Shown here one piece after another: positions 28,279-37,254 of a DNA stretch of 53,903 nt (position 1 is the stretch's first letter; each line of letters begins with the position of its first letter). The notes under the pieces were generated by a model, which was not told the DNA's origin, searched no databases, and saw nothing but the letters and a program-made list of their open reading frames with translations. Position numbers and translations under genes: made by a program. The stretch covers positions 1-53,903 of the forward strand of contig SPQJ01000029.1 of the NCBI GenBank assembly GCA_004570425.1, given 5' to 3'. Origin of the DNA: Bacillus sp. AZ43. Its GTDB lineage: Bacteria; Actinomycetota; Actinomycetes; Mycobacteriales; Geodermatophilaceae.

Positions 28279-29526
28279 TCAAGCCGCCGCGCCGGACCCG
28301 TCCGGCCGGCGGGGCGGTGGCCGCAGCCGCCAGCCGGTGCCGGTCCACTCCACGAGATCGGCCAGCTCCAGGGCGGGCAGCACGCGCAGCACCTCCACCA
28401 CGTCGCAGCCGGCCACCGCGGCCAGGCGCTCGGGCGGCACGCCCACCCGCACGGGGCACGCGTCCAGCACCCGCACCGCCAGGTCGGACAGCCCGTCCCG
28501 TGGTGACGAGGGGTGCTCGAGCGGGGGCGCCAGGTCGTCCCCGATCCGCCCCACGGCCTCCACGACGTGCGCGGCGGAGGTGACCAGCACCGCCTCCAGC
28601 TTCTCGTCGCGCAGCAGCTCGTGGCAGCCCACCGACATCGCCGACGTCACCGGGCCGGGGACGACCAGGACCTGACGTCCGAGGTCCTGCGCACGCCGTG
28701 CCGTCGCCTGCGCACCGGACCGGGCGGCGGCCTCGACGACGACGGTGCCGCGGGTGAGCGCGGCGATCAGCCGGTTGCGGACGAGGAAGCGGTGCCGCAG
28801 CGGCGCGCACCCGGGCGGCCACTCGCTGACCAGCAGGCCGGTCTCGGCGATCCGGTGGAAGAGCGCGCCGTGCGCGGCGGGGTACGGGCGGTCGACCCCG
28901 CAGGCCAGCACCGCCAGGGTCGGGACCCCGGCGGCGAGCGCCCCGCGGTGCGCGGCGCCGTCGATGCCGAACGCCCCGCCCGAGACGACCGTCCAGCCGC
29001 GCTCCCCCAGCTGGTGGCCGAGCTCGGCGGCCACGTGCTCGCCGTACGCGGTCGAGGCGCGGGAGCCCACGATCGCCACGGAGCGGTCGACCAGCTCGTC
29101 GAGGCGCGCCGGGCCGCGCACCCACAGGGCCAGCGGAGGGACGGGGGCCTTCGTCCGGTCCGACTGGCCCCTCCGGTCGACGGGCTCGGCCGCGACGGCC
29201 AGGGTCAGCGCGTGCAGCGGCAGGGCCGGCCACTCGCCGTCCTCCGGCACGACCAGGCGGGCGCCGCAGCGCTCGGCCCGTGTGAGGTCGGCGAGCGTGG
29301 CGTCCTCGTCCACCCGCGCGCCCACGAGCGCCCGGATCGGCTCCGGCGCCCGGCCCGCGCGCAGCCGGCGGACCGCGTCCACGGGCCCCACGTCCTCCAC
29401 GTAGCGCCAGAGGTCGATCGTGCCCGGCTCCACCGCCCGGCTCAGCCAGGCCCGCGCCCGTCGCACGCCGGCGTGCGCGCCGGAGCCACCCGCGACGGCC
29501 TGCTCCAGGTCCTCGTCGAGGCTCAC
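28279..29526 (-). CDS. dprA: DNA-processing protein DprA
   Basis: A 415-residue DprA, which binds incoming single-stranded DNA and loads RecA during natural transformation. The Rossmann core shows [17 protein letters not shown] and [18 protein letters not shown], the conserved nucleotide-type loops. A helical SAM-like segment precedes it and a winged-helix (DprA_WH) domain ends the protein ([15 protein letters not shown]). GTG 29526 forms a GTGA overlap with the yifB stop, so it is coupled to yifB, as in many bacteria. Confidence 0.93.
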   Translation of the reverse strand: MSLDEDLEQAVAGGSGAHAGVRRARAWLSRAVEPGTIDLWRYVEDVGPVDAVRRLRAGRAPEPIRALVGARVDEDATLADLTRAERCGARLVVPEDGEWPALPLHALTLAVAAEPVDRRGQSDRTKAPVPPLALWVRGPARLDELVDRSVAIVGSRASTAYGEHVAAELGHQLGERGWTVVSGGAFGIDGAAHRGALAAGVPTLAVLACGVDRPYPAAHGALFHRIAETGLLVSEWPPGCAPLRHRFLVRNRLIAALTRGTVVVEAAARSGAQATARRAQDLGRQVLVVPGPVTSAMSVGCHELLRDEKLEAVLVTSAAHVVEAVGRIGDDLAPPLEHPSSPRDGLSDLAVRVLDACPVRVGVPPERLAAVAGCDVVEVLRVLPALELADLVEWTGTGWRLRPPPRRPDGSGAAA

Positions 29527-31043
29527 GCCGCCGCCCGCTGCAGGCGCATGCCGAGGGCCTCGGACACCTCGTCGGGCCCGGGCACGGTGCGGCCGGACAG
29601 ATCCGCGAGCGTCCAGGCGACCCGCAGCACGCGGTCGAATCCCCGCACCGACAGCGCGCCGCGCTCCAGCGCCCGCTCGGCCAGCGCGAGCGCGGCGCGG
29701 GGCACCGCCCACCGCTCCCGGAGCAGCCGGCCCGGCACCTGGCTGTTGAGCCCGAGCCCGGTACCGGCCAGCCGTTCCCTCGCCACCGCACGGGCGGCCG
29801 CCACGCGGCGGGCCACGTCCGCCGTGGTCTCCGGTGGCGCCAACCCGTCCAGCCAGGCGGCGCGGGTGACCGGCGGCAGGTCGACCCGCAGGTCGATGCG
29901 GTCGAGCAGCGGCCCGGACAGCCGCGCCTGGTAGCGCCGGCGCTCCAGCGGGCTGCAGGTGCAGGCGGTGTCACCCGCGGCCGAGGCGCACGGACAGGGG
30001 TTGGCGGCCAGCACCAGCTGCGCGCGGCAGGGGAAGGTGGCCGAGCCCGCCGCGCGGTGGATGGTGACCTGCCCCCGCTCCAGGGGCTGGCGCAGCGTGT
30101 CCAGCACCGCGCGGGGGAACTCCGGCGCCTCGTCCATGAACAGCACCCCCCCGTGGGCGCGGCACAGGGCGCCGGGCCGGATCTGCCCCGAGCCGCCGCC
30201 GATGAGCGCGGCCATCGACGCCGAGTGGTGCGGCGCCTCGAACGTGGGCCGGGTGAGCAGCGGCGTTCCCGGCGGCAGCGTCCCCGCGACCGAGTGGATG
30301 GCGGTCACCTCGAGGGCCGCCTGCTCGTCGAGCGGCGGCAGCAGCCCGGGCAGGCGCTCGGCGAGCATGGTCTTCCCCGCGCCGGGCGGGCCGGCGAGGA
30401 GCAGGTGGTGCCCGCCGGCGGCAGCCACCTCCACCGCGCGGCGGCCGGCGGACTGCCCGACGACGTCCCCGAGATCGGGCGGGGCCGGCGCAGCCGCCAG
30501 CGGCCCCCGGACGTGCGGCGACAGCGGCGCCCGCCCGCCGAGGTGGGCGAGCACCTCGCCCACGGTGCTCGCGGCGAGCACCTCGATCCGGTCGACCAGC
30601 GCGGCCTCGTCGGCGTTCGCGGCGGGCACGAGCACCTGCGGGTGGCCGGCCCGGGCCGCGGCGAGGACCGCGGGCAGCACCCCGCGGATGCCGCGCACCG
30701 AACCGTCCAGCCCGAGCTCGCCGAGCAGCACCAGCCGGTCGACCGATTCCGCCGGCACCACGCCGGCGGCGGCGAGCACCGCCGCGGCCAGGGCCAGGTC
30801 GAAGCCGCTGCCCTGCTTGGGCATGGACGCGGGCGACAGCCCGATGGTGATCCGCCGCTGCGGGAAGCTCGCGCCCGCATTGGTCACCGCGGCACGGACC
30901 CGGTCCACCGACTGGCGGACCACCGCGTCGGGGAGCCCGACCAGGGCCACGTGCGGCACGCCGGCCGCGATGTCGACCTCGACCTCGACCATGGCGCCCA
31001 GGACGCCGGTCAGGCCGACCGACCAGGTGCGGGCGACGGTCAC
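29523..31043 (-). CDS. YifB/ComM family Mg-chelatase-like AAA+ ATPase
   Basis: A 506-residue AAA+ protein of the YifB/ComM family; ComM promotes branch migration in natural transformation. An N-terminal Lon-protease-like fold (VGLPDAVVRQSVDRVRAA) is followed by the ATPase with Walker A LLLAGPPGAGKTML and Walker B GGVLFMDEAPEF. A zinc-like Cys cluster CPCASAAGDTACTCSP and a C-terminal helical domain follow. GTG 31043 overlaps the yraN stop. With yraN and dprA it forms a coupled cluster. Confidence 0.93.
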   Translation of the reverse strand: MTVARTWSVGLTGVLGAMVEVEVDIAAGVPHVALVGLPDAVVRQSVDRVRAAVTNAGASFPQRRITIGLSPASMPKQGSGFDLALAAAVLAAAGVVPAESVDRLVLLGELGLDGSVRGIRGVLPAVLAAARAGHPQVLVPAANADEAALVDRIEVLAASTVGEVLAHLGGRAPLSPHVRGPLAAAPAPPDLGDVVGQSAGRRAVEVAAAGGHHLLLAGPPGAGKTMLAERLPGLLPPLDEQAALEVTAIHSVAGTLPPGTPLLTRPTFEAPHHSASMAALIGGGSGQIRPGALCRAHGGVLFMDEAPEFPRAVLDTLRQPLERGQVTIHRAAGSATFPCRAQLVLAANPCPCASAAGDTACTCSPLERRRYQARLSGPLLDRIDLRVDLPPVTRAAWLDGLAPPETTADVARRVAAARAVARERLAGTGLGLNSQVPGRLLRERWAVPRAALALAERALERGALSVRGFDRVLRVAWTLADLSGRTVPGPDEVSEALGMRLQRAAA

Positions 31044-31399
31044 AGGAACGCCGCCGGGAGGTGAGTGACCAGCGCCGGGCCCGACGAGCGGACCAGCACG
31101 CCGACGACGTCGAACCGCAGGTCGGGTGCGTGCTCGTCGTGGGCGGCCAGCCAGCGGTGCGCGAGCGTCCGCATCCGCCGCTGCTTGACGACCGTCACCG
31201 CCTCCACGGGGTGGCCGTAGCCGACCCCGCGGCGGGTCTTCACCTCGCAGAAGACCAGGGCGTCCCCGTCGCGCGCCACGATGTCGAGCTCGCCGTCGCG
31301 GCAGCGCCAGTTGCGGTCGAGCACGCGGAAGCCGCGGCCGGTGAGGTACGAGACGGCGATCGCCTCGCCGCGGGCGCCGAGTTCGTTGCGTGTGGGCAC
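31040..31399 (-). CDS. YraN family (UPF0102) putative endonuclease
   Basis: A 119-residue protein of the YraN/UPF0102 family, with a restriction-endonuclease-like fold. The core reads GARGEAIAVSYLTGRGFRVL, then GELDIVARDGDALVFCEVKTRR, which supplies the D...ExK catalytic-type triad. The in vivo role is uncertain. It starts at GTG 31399 and its stop overlaps yifB. The rnhB-DUF2469-yraN-yifB-dprA order is conserved in Actinobacteria. Confidence 0.9.
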   Translation of the reverse strand: MPTRNELGARGEAIAVSYLTGRGFRVLDRNWRCRDGELDIVARDGDALVFCEVKTRRGVGYGHPVEAVTVVKQRRMRTLAHRWLAAHDEHAPDLRFDVVGVLVRSSGPALVTHLPAAFL

Positions 31400-31482
31400 C
31401 CGTCGACCGTCGCCCGGCCGGAACGGTCAGAGAAGACCGAGGCGGGATCTGTGGAGACGCCCCGGGGCTGTGGACGCCGCCG

Positions 31483-31803
31483 TCAGGTGATGCGGGGGTT
31501 GTCCGGCAGCTCGAGGTCGGGCTTGTCGAGCTCCTCCACGTTCACGTCCTTGAACGTGAGGACCCGGACGTTGCGCACGAACCGGGCCGGCCGGTACATG
31601 TCCCACACCCAGGCGTCGGAGAGCTTCAGCTCGAAGTAGACCTCGCCCCCGGCCTCGCGCACCTGCAGGTCGACGGAGTTGGCCAGGTAGAACCGCCGCT
31701 CGGTCTCCACCACGTAGGTGAACTGGCGGACGATGTCCCGGTACTCGCGATAGAGCTGCAGCTCCATCTCGGTCTCGTACTTCTCGAGGTCCTCGGTGCT
31801 CAT
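31483..31803 (-). CDS. DUF2469 family protein
   Basis: A 106-residue acidic protein of the actinobacterial DUF2469 family (M. tuberculosis Rv2901c-like). The segment YREYRDIVRQFTYVVETERR and the YFELKLSDAWVWDMYR region are highly conserved in the family. Function unknown. It overlaps rnhB by ATGA (31800-31803), so it is coupled to rnhB. Confidence 0.9.
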   Translation of the reverse strand: MSTEDLEKYETEMELQLYREYRDIVRQFTYVVETERRFYLANSVDLQVREAGGEVYFELKLSDAWVWDMYRPARFVRNVRVLTFKDVNVEELDKPDLELPDNPRIT

Positions 31804-32603
31804 CGAACCTCTCCGGGCACAGGGCTCAGCGCGGGGGACGGCGTCGAGAGGGACATGGCCCCATCATCGACCATGGCGACCGCGCCCGTGACCTGGAGTC
31901 TCCGCGCGGCGTGCGCGTCCCGGGCGGACCGCACGTTGACGAAGCGCATCCGGTGCTCGGGACAGGGGCCGTGGCGTTCCAGGGCGGCGGTGTGCACGTC
32001 GGTGATGTAGCCCTTGTGCCCGGCGAAGTCGTACTCCGGCCACCGCTCGTGCAGGTCCAGCATGATCCGGTCGCGGGTGACCTTCGCGAGCACCGACGCC
32101 GCCGCCACGCAGGCAGCAACGCGGTCGCCCTTCCAGACCGCCAGCCCCGGCCCGGTGAGCCCCGAGACGGGGAAGCCGTCGGTGAGCACGTAGTCCGGCG
32201 CCGGGTCCAGCGCGCTGACCGCGCGGCGCAGCGCCTCGATGTTGGTGACATGCATGCCGCGGGCGTCGAGCTCGCCGACCGGGATGACCACCACCGACCA
32301 GGTCAGCGCCCGGGCCACGATCTCGTCGTAGACCCGTTCCCGGGTGGCGGCGGTGAGCAGCTTCGAGTCGGCCAGGCCCGGCACGCGGCCCCGCCGTCCG
32401 GACGGGAGGACGCAGGCGGCGGCCACCAGCGGTCCGGCGCAGGCGCCGCGACCGGCCTCGTCGGCCCCCGCGACGACGTCGAAACCGCGGCGCCGCAGCG
32501 AGCGCTCCATGTCCCAGAGCGCGTCGGGGCGGTCCTCGTCGGCGACCGTGCGGCGCGACCGCACGGCCGGGCCGGACGACGAGTGGGTGGTTCGCGGCGC
32601 CAT
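31800..32603 (-). CDS. rnhB: Ribonuclease HII
   Basis: A 267-residue RNase HII that removes ribonucleotides and RNA primers from DNA. The signature GADEAGRGACAGPLVAAACVL carries the D-E-G metal-binding pair, and further conserved Asp residues follow in DYVLTDGFP and KVTRDRIM. Longer than the E. coli enzyme owing to N- and C-terminal extensions. ATG 32603 is the start. Its own terminator-free 5' region contains the hairpin described at 32668-32710. Confidence 0.93.
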   Translation of the reverse strand: MAPRTTHSSSGPAVRSRRTVADEDRPDALWDMERSLRRRGFDVVAGADEAGRGACAGPLVAAACVLPSGRRGRVPGLADSKLLTAATRERVYDEIVARALTWSVVVIPVGELDARGMHVTNIEALRRAVSALDPAPDYVLTDGFPVSGLTGPGLAVWKGDRVAACVAAASVLAKVTRDRIMLDLHERWPEYDFAGHKGYITDVHTAALERHGPCPEHRMRFVNVRSARDAHAARRLQVTGAVAMVDDGAMSLSTPSPALSPVPGEVR

Positions 32604-32667
32604 CGCCGTCCGACACTACGACGACCCGCCGACGGGCCGGCGACCGACACCGCGATCGGTCCGGGAA

Positions 32668-32710
32668 CGGCAGAACGGGCCGGCCCCGGAAGGGCCGGCC
32701 CGTTCTGCCG
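32668..32710 (-). terminator. Hairpin terminator downstream of the response regulator
   Basis: Two perfect 19-nt arms (CGGCAGAACGGGCCGGCCC and its complement) separated by a 5-nt loop CGGAA. It lies 20 nt past the stop of the atypical regulator on the minus strand and 65 nt before rnhB, so it should separate the two transcription units. Confidence 0.75.
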
Positions 32711-32729
32711 GAGGGAGGAGCCGAGCGGA

Positions 32730-33476
32730 TCAGATCTCGGCGAGCCCCATGTCGGGGCTGGACAGGTCGCTCTCCGACGACGCCGGGCCGAGGCCGTGGG
32801 CGCCGCAGGTGCAGCCTGGCTGGCGGTTGGACAGCACCAGCGAGACCGCGTGCGCCCGGTCGCGGGCACCCAGCTTGCGCAGGATGGCCTTGACGTGGGA
32901 CTTGACGGTGTCCTCGCTGATGAACAGGTTCCGGCCGATCTGCCGGTTGGACTGGCCCAGCAGCAGCTCGTCCAGCACGTCGGACTCGCGCCGGGTGAGC
33001 GGCACCTCCGGCGTGAAGGGCTTGGCGGCGGGCACGGCCGACGGCTCGACCCGGCGGATCTGCGGGTCGACGACGGTGCGGCCGGCACGCGCGGCCAGGA
33101 TCGCCCAGCCGAGCAGGGTCGGCGAGGTGTTGATCATCAGGTACCCGCGGACCCCGGCGGCGAGCGCCTCGTTCACGACCGAGGGGTCCTCGGAGGTGGC
33201 GAGCGCGACGATCGCGACGCGGGGGAAGCGGCGCCGCAGGTCGCGGCAGGCGTTGAGGGTCGCGGCGCGGCCGGAGCCGAGCTCGACGACGACGGCGTCG
33301 GGGCGGGCCGACTCGACCAGCGTGAGGGCGCGACGCAGCTCGCCGGGCGTACCCACCGACTGCATGCCGGCCGTCTCGTTGATCATGCTGACCAGGCCAC
33401 GACGCAGGACGGGCGCGTCGGCGAGGAGGAGCACGCGGGTGACCCCGCGGGCGTTGCTCGCCATAGGTGCAGACAC
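32730..33476 (-). CDS. Atypical LuxR-family response regulator lacking the phosphoacceptor Asp
   Basis: A 248-residue protein: pseudo-receiver domain (12-130), linker, LuxR helix-turn-helix (LTRRESDVLDELLLGQSNRQIGRNLFISEDTVKSHVKAILRKL, about 160-203), and a C-terminal tail with GCTCGAHG (two Cys). The phosphorylation residues are changed: the acidic pair is A19-D20, the phosphoacceptor position is Glu65 (VVVELGSG), and the conserved Lys is Ile115. It should therefore act without phosphotransfer. GTG 33476 is used; ATG 33464 is an alternative. A terminator follows and an unusually AT-rich region precedes it. Confidence 0.87.
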   Translation of the reverse strand: MSAPMASNARGVTRVLLLADAPVLRRGLVSMINETAGMQSVGTPGELRRALTLVESARPDAVVVELGSGRAATLNACRDLRRRFPRVAIVALATSEDPSVVNEALAAGVRGYLMINTSPTLLGWAILAARAGRTVVDPQIRRVEPSAVPAAKPFTPEVPLTRRESDVLDELLLGQSNRQIGRNLFISEDTVKSHVKAILRKLGARDRAHAVSLVLSNRQPGCTCGAHGLGPASSESDLSSPDMGLAEI

Positions 33477-33647
33477 AACTGACTCCGTTTCGACTCCGGT
33501 GAACTAGCAATGTCTCCATCGGAAGGGTGAAACGGATACTTGAATGCTTTTCCGACAATTTTTCTGCTGCTATCCGCGCCCGCAGATTGCACTCCTGCGA
33601 GTAACACGTGTCACACGGAATGGTCGCGGCCGGCCCGGCGAGCGACA
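33477..33647. promoter_or_regulatory. AT-rich intergenic region upstream of the atypical regulator
   Basis: Positions 33481-33600 are about 48% A+T (58 of 120 by count), nearly twice the surrounding level. The block has runs such as AATTTTT and lies between lepB's terminator and the regulator start. A near-palindrome GTAACACGTGTCAC with perfect core ACACGTGT sits at about 33601-33614. It probably holds the regulator's promoter and operator(s); no unambiguous -10/-35 pair could be fixed. Confidence 0.4.
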
Positions 33648-33679
33648 GGGGCCCTGGTCAGCAGCGCGACCAGGGCCCC
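33648..33679 (-). terminator. Hairpin terminator downstream of lepB
   Basis: Perfect 12-bp stem GGGGCCCTGGTC / GACCAGGGCCCC with an 8-nt loop, 25 nt past the lepB stop on the minus strand. No U-tract, as usual in this genome. Confidence 0.7.
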
Positions 33680-33704
33680 CGAGGGGCGAGCGGAATGCGC
33701 CGGT

Positions 33705-34643
33705 TCAGTCGCCGGCGGAACGGCGCCGTCGGCGCCAGGCGGCCACCGGGACGGCACCCGCCAGTCCGATCGCCCACGGGGCGACCGCGGACGCCGTCAC
33801 CCGGGAGGAGGTCAGTTCGGCCGGCACCGCGCCGGCGGCGTCGGTGCCCTGGATGTCGGGCGAGTCGAGCGTGCCGAAGCGGTTGATCGGCCAGACGATG
33901 ACCGAGGCCTTGCCGATGACGTCGTCGACGCCGATCGTGCCGCTGTACTTGTCGCCCACGTGCACCCGGGAGTCCGACGACGCGGAGCGGTGGTCGCCCA
34001 TGACCCAGAGGCGCCCCTCCGGCACGGTGACCTTGCCGAAGGCGCGCGACTCCATCGGGTTGTTCTCGAAGATGTAGGGCTCGTCGAGCGGTTCGCCGTC
34101 CACCATCACCCGGCCCTCGGCGTCGCAGCACTCGACGGTCTGGCCCTCGACGGCGATGACCCGCTTGACGAAGTCGTCCTCGCTCGGCGGGGCGACACCG
34201 ACGGTGCGCCCCAGCCACAGCAGGGCACCGCTGAACCAGTTGCCGGGCTCGGCCACGGACACCTCGGGGGTCCAGGTGTCCGGGCCCTTGAAGACGACGA
34301 TGTCGCCGGGCTCGGGCTCGCCGAACCAGTAGGGCACCTTGTTGACCAGCACGCGGTCGCCGGTGCATCCCGGGCAGCCGTGCAGCGTCTGCTCCATCGA
34401 GCCCGACGGGATGAAGAAGGCCTGGACGAAGAAGGTCTTCACGACCACGGCGAGCACGAAGGCGATCAGGAGCAGGACCGGCAGCTCCCGCAGCAGGGAA
34501 CCCTTCTTCGCGATCTTCCCCCGCCGGCCCGACCGGCCGGTGCTCTCGTGGGTGGCGGGGGTGTCACCACCTCGGGAGGCGCGATCCCCCCGGTCGTCCC
34601 CCGGAACGTCGTCGGCGGGCCCTCCGGGCCGATCACTGCTCAT
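33705..34643 (-). CDS. lepB: Signal peptidase I
   Basis: A 312-residue type I signal peptidase that releases Sec and Tat pre-proteins. A basic disordered N-terminus (1-50) precedes the membrane helix LPVLLLIAFVLAVVVKTF. The catalytic Ser is in FIPSGSMEQTL and the Lys in FVKRVIAVEGQ; VMGDHRSASSDSR is the conserved box E. Cysteine pairs (GCPGC, CC) near the active site are like those of other actinobacterial LepB. A second hydrophobic helix and RRRRR close the C-terminus. It lies between rplS and the regulator. Confidence 0.94.
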   Translation of the reverse strand: MSSDRPGGPADDVPGDDRGDRASRGGDTPATHESTGRSGRRGKIAKKGSLLRELPVLLLIAFVLAVVVKTFFVQAFFIPSGSMEQTLHGCPGCTGDRVLVNKVPYWFGEPEPGDIVVFKGPDTWTPEVSVAEPGNWFSGALLWLGRTVGVAPPSEDDFVKRVIAVEGQTVECCDAEGRVMVDGEPLDEPYIFENNPMESRAFGKVTVPEGRLWVMGDHRSASSDSRVHVGDKYSGTIGVDDVIGKASVIVWPINRFGTLDSPDIQGTDAAGAVPAELTSSRVTASAVAPWAIGLAGAVPVAAWRRRRRSAGD

Positions 34644-34723
34644 CGGGGAGCAGCGTACGGCGCGGAGGACCCGCCGGTGTCACAGCCGGTCGTCGCCGGC
34701 GTCAGCGTGTCAGCGCAGGTCGC

Positions 34724-35080
34724 TCAGCGAGCGACGGTCTCGCGCTTCTCCTTGATCTTGGCGGCCTTGCCGCGGAGCTCGCGGAGGTAGTAGAGCTTGG
34801 CGCGGCGGACGTCACCGCGGGTCACGACCTCGATCTTCTCGACGACCGGGGTGTGCACCGGGAAGGTGCGCTCCACGCCGACGCCGAAGCTGACCTTGCG
34901 GACGGTGAAGGTCTCGCGGATGCCGCCACCCTGGCGGCGGATCACGACGCCCTGGAAGACCTGGATGCGGGAGCGGTTGCCCTCGACCACGCGGACGTGC
35001 ACCTTGACGGTGTCACCCGGGCGGAACTCGGGGATGTCGTCACGCAACGAGTCGGCGTCGAGCGCGTCCAGGGTGTTCAT
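34724..35080 (-). CDS. rplS: 50S ribosomal protein L19
   Basis: A 118-residue L19, located at the 30S/50S interface. Matches: [29 protein letters not shown] and [18 protein letters not shown], with the C-terminal [21 protein letters not shown]. Length is standard. It is separated from trmD here by a NUDIX gene and has its own 147-bp upstream region with two hairpins. Confidence 0.97.
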   Translation of the reverse strand: MNTLDALDADSLRDDIPEFRPGDTVKVHVRVVEGNRSRIQVFQGVVIRRQGGGIRETFTVRKVSFGVGVERTFPVHTPVVEKIEVVTRGDVRRAKLYYLRELRGKAAKIKEKRETVAR

Positions 35081-35120
35081 CTCGGCAGTCCTCAGTCTCA
35101 GCAGTGGCTCGTCATCGGTC

Positions 35121-35196
35121 CGGACAGCGGTACTCCCCGGCTGTCCGTTCCGGGAGCTGCGGCTCCTCCTCGGAGATCCGTCGGCCCGGCCGACGG
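35121..35196 (-). promoter_or_regulatory. Two hairpins in the rplS 5' leader
   Basis: Stem 1: CGGACAGC (35121-35128) with GCTGTCCG (35140-35147), 11-nt loop. Stem 2: CCGTCGGC (35178-35185) with GCCGACGG (35189-35196), 3-nt loop. On the minus strand both precede the rplS start. They could serve autoregulation by L19 or termination after the NUDIX gene; they are on the correct strand for either. Confidence 0.4.
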
Positions 35197-35227
35197 TGGC
35201 GCAGCAGCTCTCTACTGTGCCACATGT

Positions 35228-35728
35228 TCAGCTGACGATGCGCGGCGGCCCCGTCCAGGGGCCGCCGAACAGCTCCGGCAGCACGGCCGCGAGCTCGCGC
35301 GGCGCGAAGACCTCCTCGCTCGCGGCGATCTCCGCGACGGTCCACCAGCGGTGCGGCTCGTCGCCGAGGAGCTCCAGCTCGGTGAGCGCCCGCGGCGCCA
35401 CCTCGTGGACGACGTCGCGGATGACGAAGAAGGTCTCCCGGCTGTCGACGTCCACCCCGGCGAACGGGCCGACGTGCCGGCGCAGCCACACCGGGCCCTC
35501 GAGCGCGGCCGGGTCGACGTCCAGGCCGATCTCCTCCGCCAGCTCGCGCACCGCCGCGTCGCGCAGCGACTCGCCGTCCTCCACTCCCCCGCCGGGCGTG
35601 TACCAGAACAGCACGTCACCCGGCGGCACGGCCGGATCGGTCAGCCGGGCCCCGAACAGCAGGATCCGCCGCTCCGGATCGAGGACGACGATCCGCGCGG
35701 TCGGCCGCACGAGCGCCCGGTCAGCCAC
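35228..35728 (-). CDS. NUDIX hydrolase
   Basis: A 166-residue protein with a complete NUDIX box, [23 protein letters not shown], split here over its G-x5-E and RELAEE parts. Members hydrolyse nucleoside diphosphates linked to another group; substrate unknown. The start is GTG 35728, overlapping the trmD stop by 8 nt; the frame is open further upstream inside trmD but lacks the family there. It sits between trmD and rplS, an insertion into the usual trmD-rplS order. Confidence 0.87.
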   Translation of the reverse strand: MADRALVRPTARIVVLDPERRILLFGARLTDPAVPPGDVLFWYTPGGGVEDGESLRDAAVRELAEEIGLDVDPAALEGPVWLRRHVGPFAGVDVDSRETFFVIRDVVHEVAPRALTELELLGDEPHRWWTVAEIAASEEVFAPRELAAVLPELFGGPWTGPPRIVS

Positions 35729-36461
35729 CCTCGAGCACCGCGCGGTCGGCCGGCGAGAGCGCGTCCTCGGGCAGTGCGGCCAGGAGGTCGGGACGGCGGG
35801 CCGCGGTGCGGCGCAGCGACTGCTCGCGCCGCCAGCGGTCGATGGCCGCGTGGTCACCGGAGAGCAGGACCGGGGGCACCTCGTGGCCCCGCCAGTTCGC
35901 GGGCCGGGTGTAGGACGGCCCCTCGAGCAACCCGTCGGCGTGCGAGTCGTACTCGGCGGACTCGCGGTTGCCCAGGACGCCGGGGATGAGCCGGGTGACC
36001 GCCTCGGTCATCACCAGCACCGCGGACTCGCCGCCGGCGAGGACGTAGTCGCCGATGGAGACCTCGGAGACCGGGCCGGCCTCGGCCGCCCAGTCGGCGA
36101 CCCGCTGGTCGATCCCCTCGTAGCGCCCGCAGGCGAAGACCAGACCGGGCTCGGCCGCCCACTCGACGGCCATCGCGTGGGTGAAGGGACGTCCGGCCGG
36201 GGTCGGCACGACCAGCCGCGTACCCGGCGGGCGGACGGCGTCGAGCGCGCGTCCCCACGGCTCGGGCTTCATGACCATGCCGGGCCCGCCGCCGTAGGGG
36301 GCGTCGTCCACCGTGCGGTGCAGGTCGTCGGTCCACTGCCGGAGGTCGTGCACGCCGACGGTGACCAGCCCGCGCTCGATCGCCTTGCCGAGCAGCGACT
36401 GGCGGAGCGGAGCGAGGTACTCGGGGAAGATCGTGACGACGTCGATGCGGAAGCCGCTCAC
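35721..36461 (-). CDS. trmD: tRNA (guanine-N1)-methyltransferase
   Basis: A 246-residue SPOUT methyltransferase forming m1G37 in tRNA, which prevents frameshifting. Motifs: [55 protein letters not shown] and the C-terminal [19 protein letters not shown], the last partly shared with tRNA contacts. GTG 36461 forms GTGA with the rimM stop, so it is coupled to rimM. Confidence 0.97.
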   Translation of the reverse strand: MSGFRIDVVTIFPEYLAPLRQSLLGKAIERGLVTVGVHDLRQWTDDLHRTVDDAPYGGGPGMVMKPEPWGRALDAVRPPGTRLVVPTPAGRPFTHAMAVEWAAEPGLVFACGRYEGIDQRVADWAAEAGPVSEVSIGDYVLAGGESAVLVMTEAVTRLIPGVLGNRESAEYDSHADGLLEGPSYTRPANWRGHEVPPVLLSGDHAAIDRWRREQSLRRTAARRPDLLAALPEDALSPADRAVLEGG

Positions 36462-37003
36462 AGGTCGAGCAGCCCCTCGGGCGGGTCGACGACGACGAAC
36501 CCACCCGCGAGGTCGACGGTCGGCACCAGGGCCGACACGAAGGGGATCAGCGCCTCCGCCGCGTCCGGCCGGCGGACGACCAGCAGGTCCTGGGCCTCGT
36601 GCCGGACGGCGGTGATCTCGCCGATCGCCGAGCCGTCGGGCAGCTGCACCGCCAGCCCGATCAGCTGGTGGTCGTAGAAGGAGTCCGGCTCCTCGATCTC
36701 GGGCAGCTCGGCGACCGGGACGAGCAGCAGGGTGTTGCGCAGCGCGTCGACGTCCTCGCGGGTGCCGTAGACCTCGCCGGAGGGCGAGGCGAGCTGCAGC
36801 AGGAGCGTGCCGCTGTGCCACTTGCGGCCGGTGACCGTGAGCGGCCCGCGGGACGCCGGGTCGGTCAGGAGGACCGTGCCGGGCGCGAAGCGCAGGTCGG
36901 GGTCGTCCGTGCGGACCTCGATCGTGGCCAGACCACGGACACCGTGGGGCCGGCCGATGCGGCCGACCACCACGGTGTCGGTGTCGTGCGGGGTCCCTGG
37001 CAA
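36458..37003 (-). CDS. rimM: 16S rRNA processing protein RimM
   Basis: A 181-residue 30S assembly factor. The N-terminal RimM domain has [23 protein letters not shown]; a PRC-barrel domain follows (DQLIGLAV region, [19 protein letters not shown] at the end). The best start visible is TTG 37003; no clear ribosome-binding site supports it. A GTG at T-V-V-V is a shorter alternative, so the N-terminus is uncertain by about ten residues. It follows the KH-domain gene by 11 nt. Confidence 0.93.
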   Translation of the reverse strand: MPGTPHDTDTVVVGRIGRPHGVRGLATIEVRTDDPDLRFAPGTVLLTDPASRGPLTVTGRKWHSGTLLLQLASPSGEVYGTREDVDALRNTLLLVPVAELPEIEEPDSFYDHQLIGLAVQLPDGSAIGEITAVRHEAQDLLVVRRPDAAEALIPFVSALVPTVDLAGGFVVVDPPEGLLDL

Positions 37004-37014
37004 GGGAGGCGTGC

Positions 37015-37251
37015 TCAGCGCCCGTCGGTGTCGACGACGTCGACCCGCAGGCCGCGTCCACCGACACCGGTCATCACCTGGCGCAGCGCCTTGGCGGTGC
37101 GCCCGCCACGGCCGATGACCTTCCCGAGGTCGTCCGGGTGCACCCGGATCTCGAGGGTCTTGCCGCGGCGGTTGGTGAGCAGGTCGACGGTCACGTCCTC
37201 CGGGTGGTCGACGATGCCCTTGACCAGGTGCTCGAGCGCGTCTTCGAGCAC
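37015..37251 (-). CDS. KH-domain RNA-binding protein (KhpA/YlqC-like)
   Basis: A 78-residue single KH-domain protein. The RNA-binding loop is [16 protein letters not shown] (GxxG motif present). Members of this family bind RNA broadly; KhpA in Firmicutes pairs with KhpB. It begins GTG 37251, three nt after the rpsP stop, in the standard rpsP-KH-rimM-trmD order. Confidence 0.94.
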   Translation of the reverse strand: MLEDALEHLVKGIVDHPEDVTVDLLTNRRGKTLEIRVHPDDLGKVIGRGGRTAKALRQVMTGVGGRGLRVDVVDTDGR

Positions 37252-37254
37252 GTC

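Noticed and set aside
27626-29974. A 782-codon minus-strand frame across xerC, dprA and yifB
   Set aside because: Shadow frame; the overlapping genes have complete catalytic motifs in their own frames.
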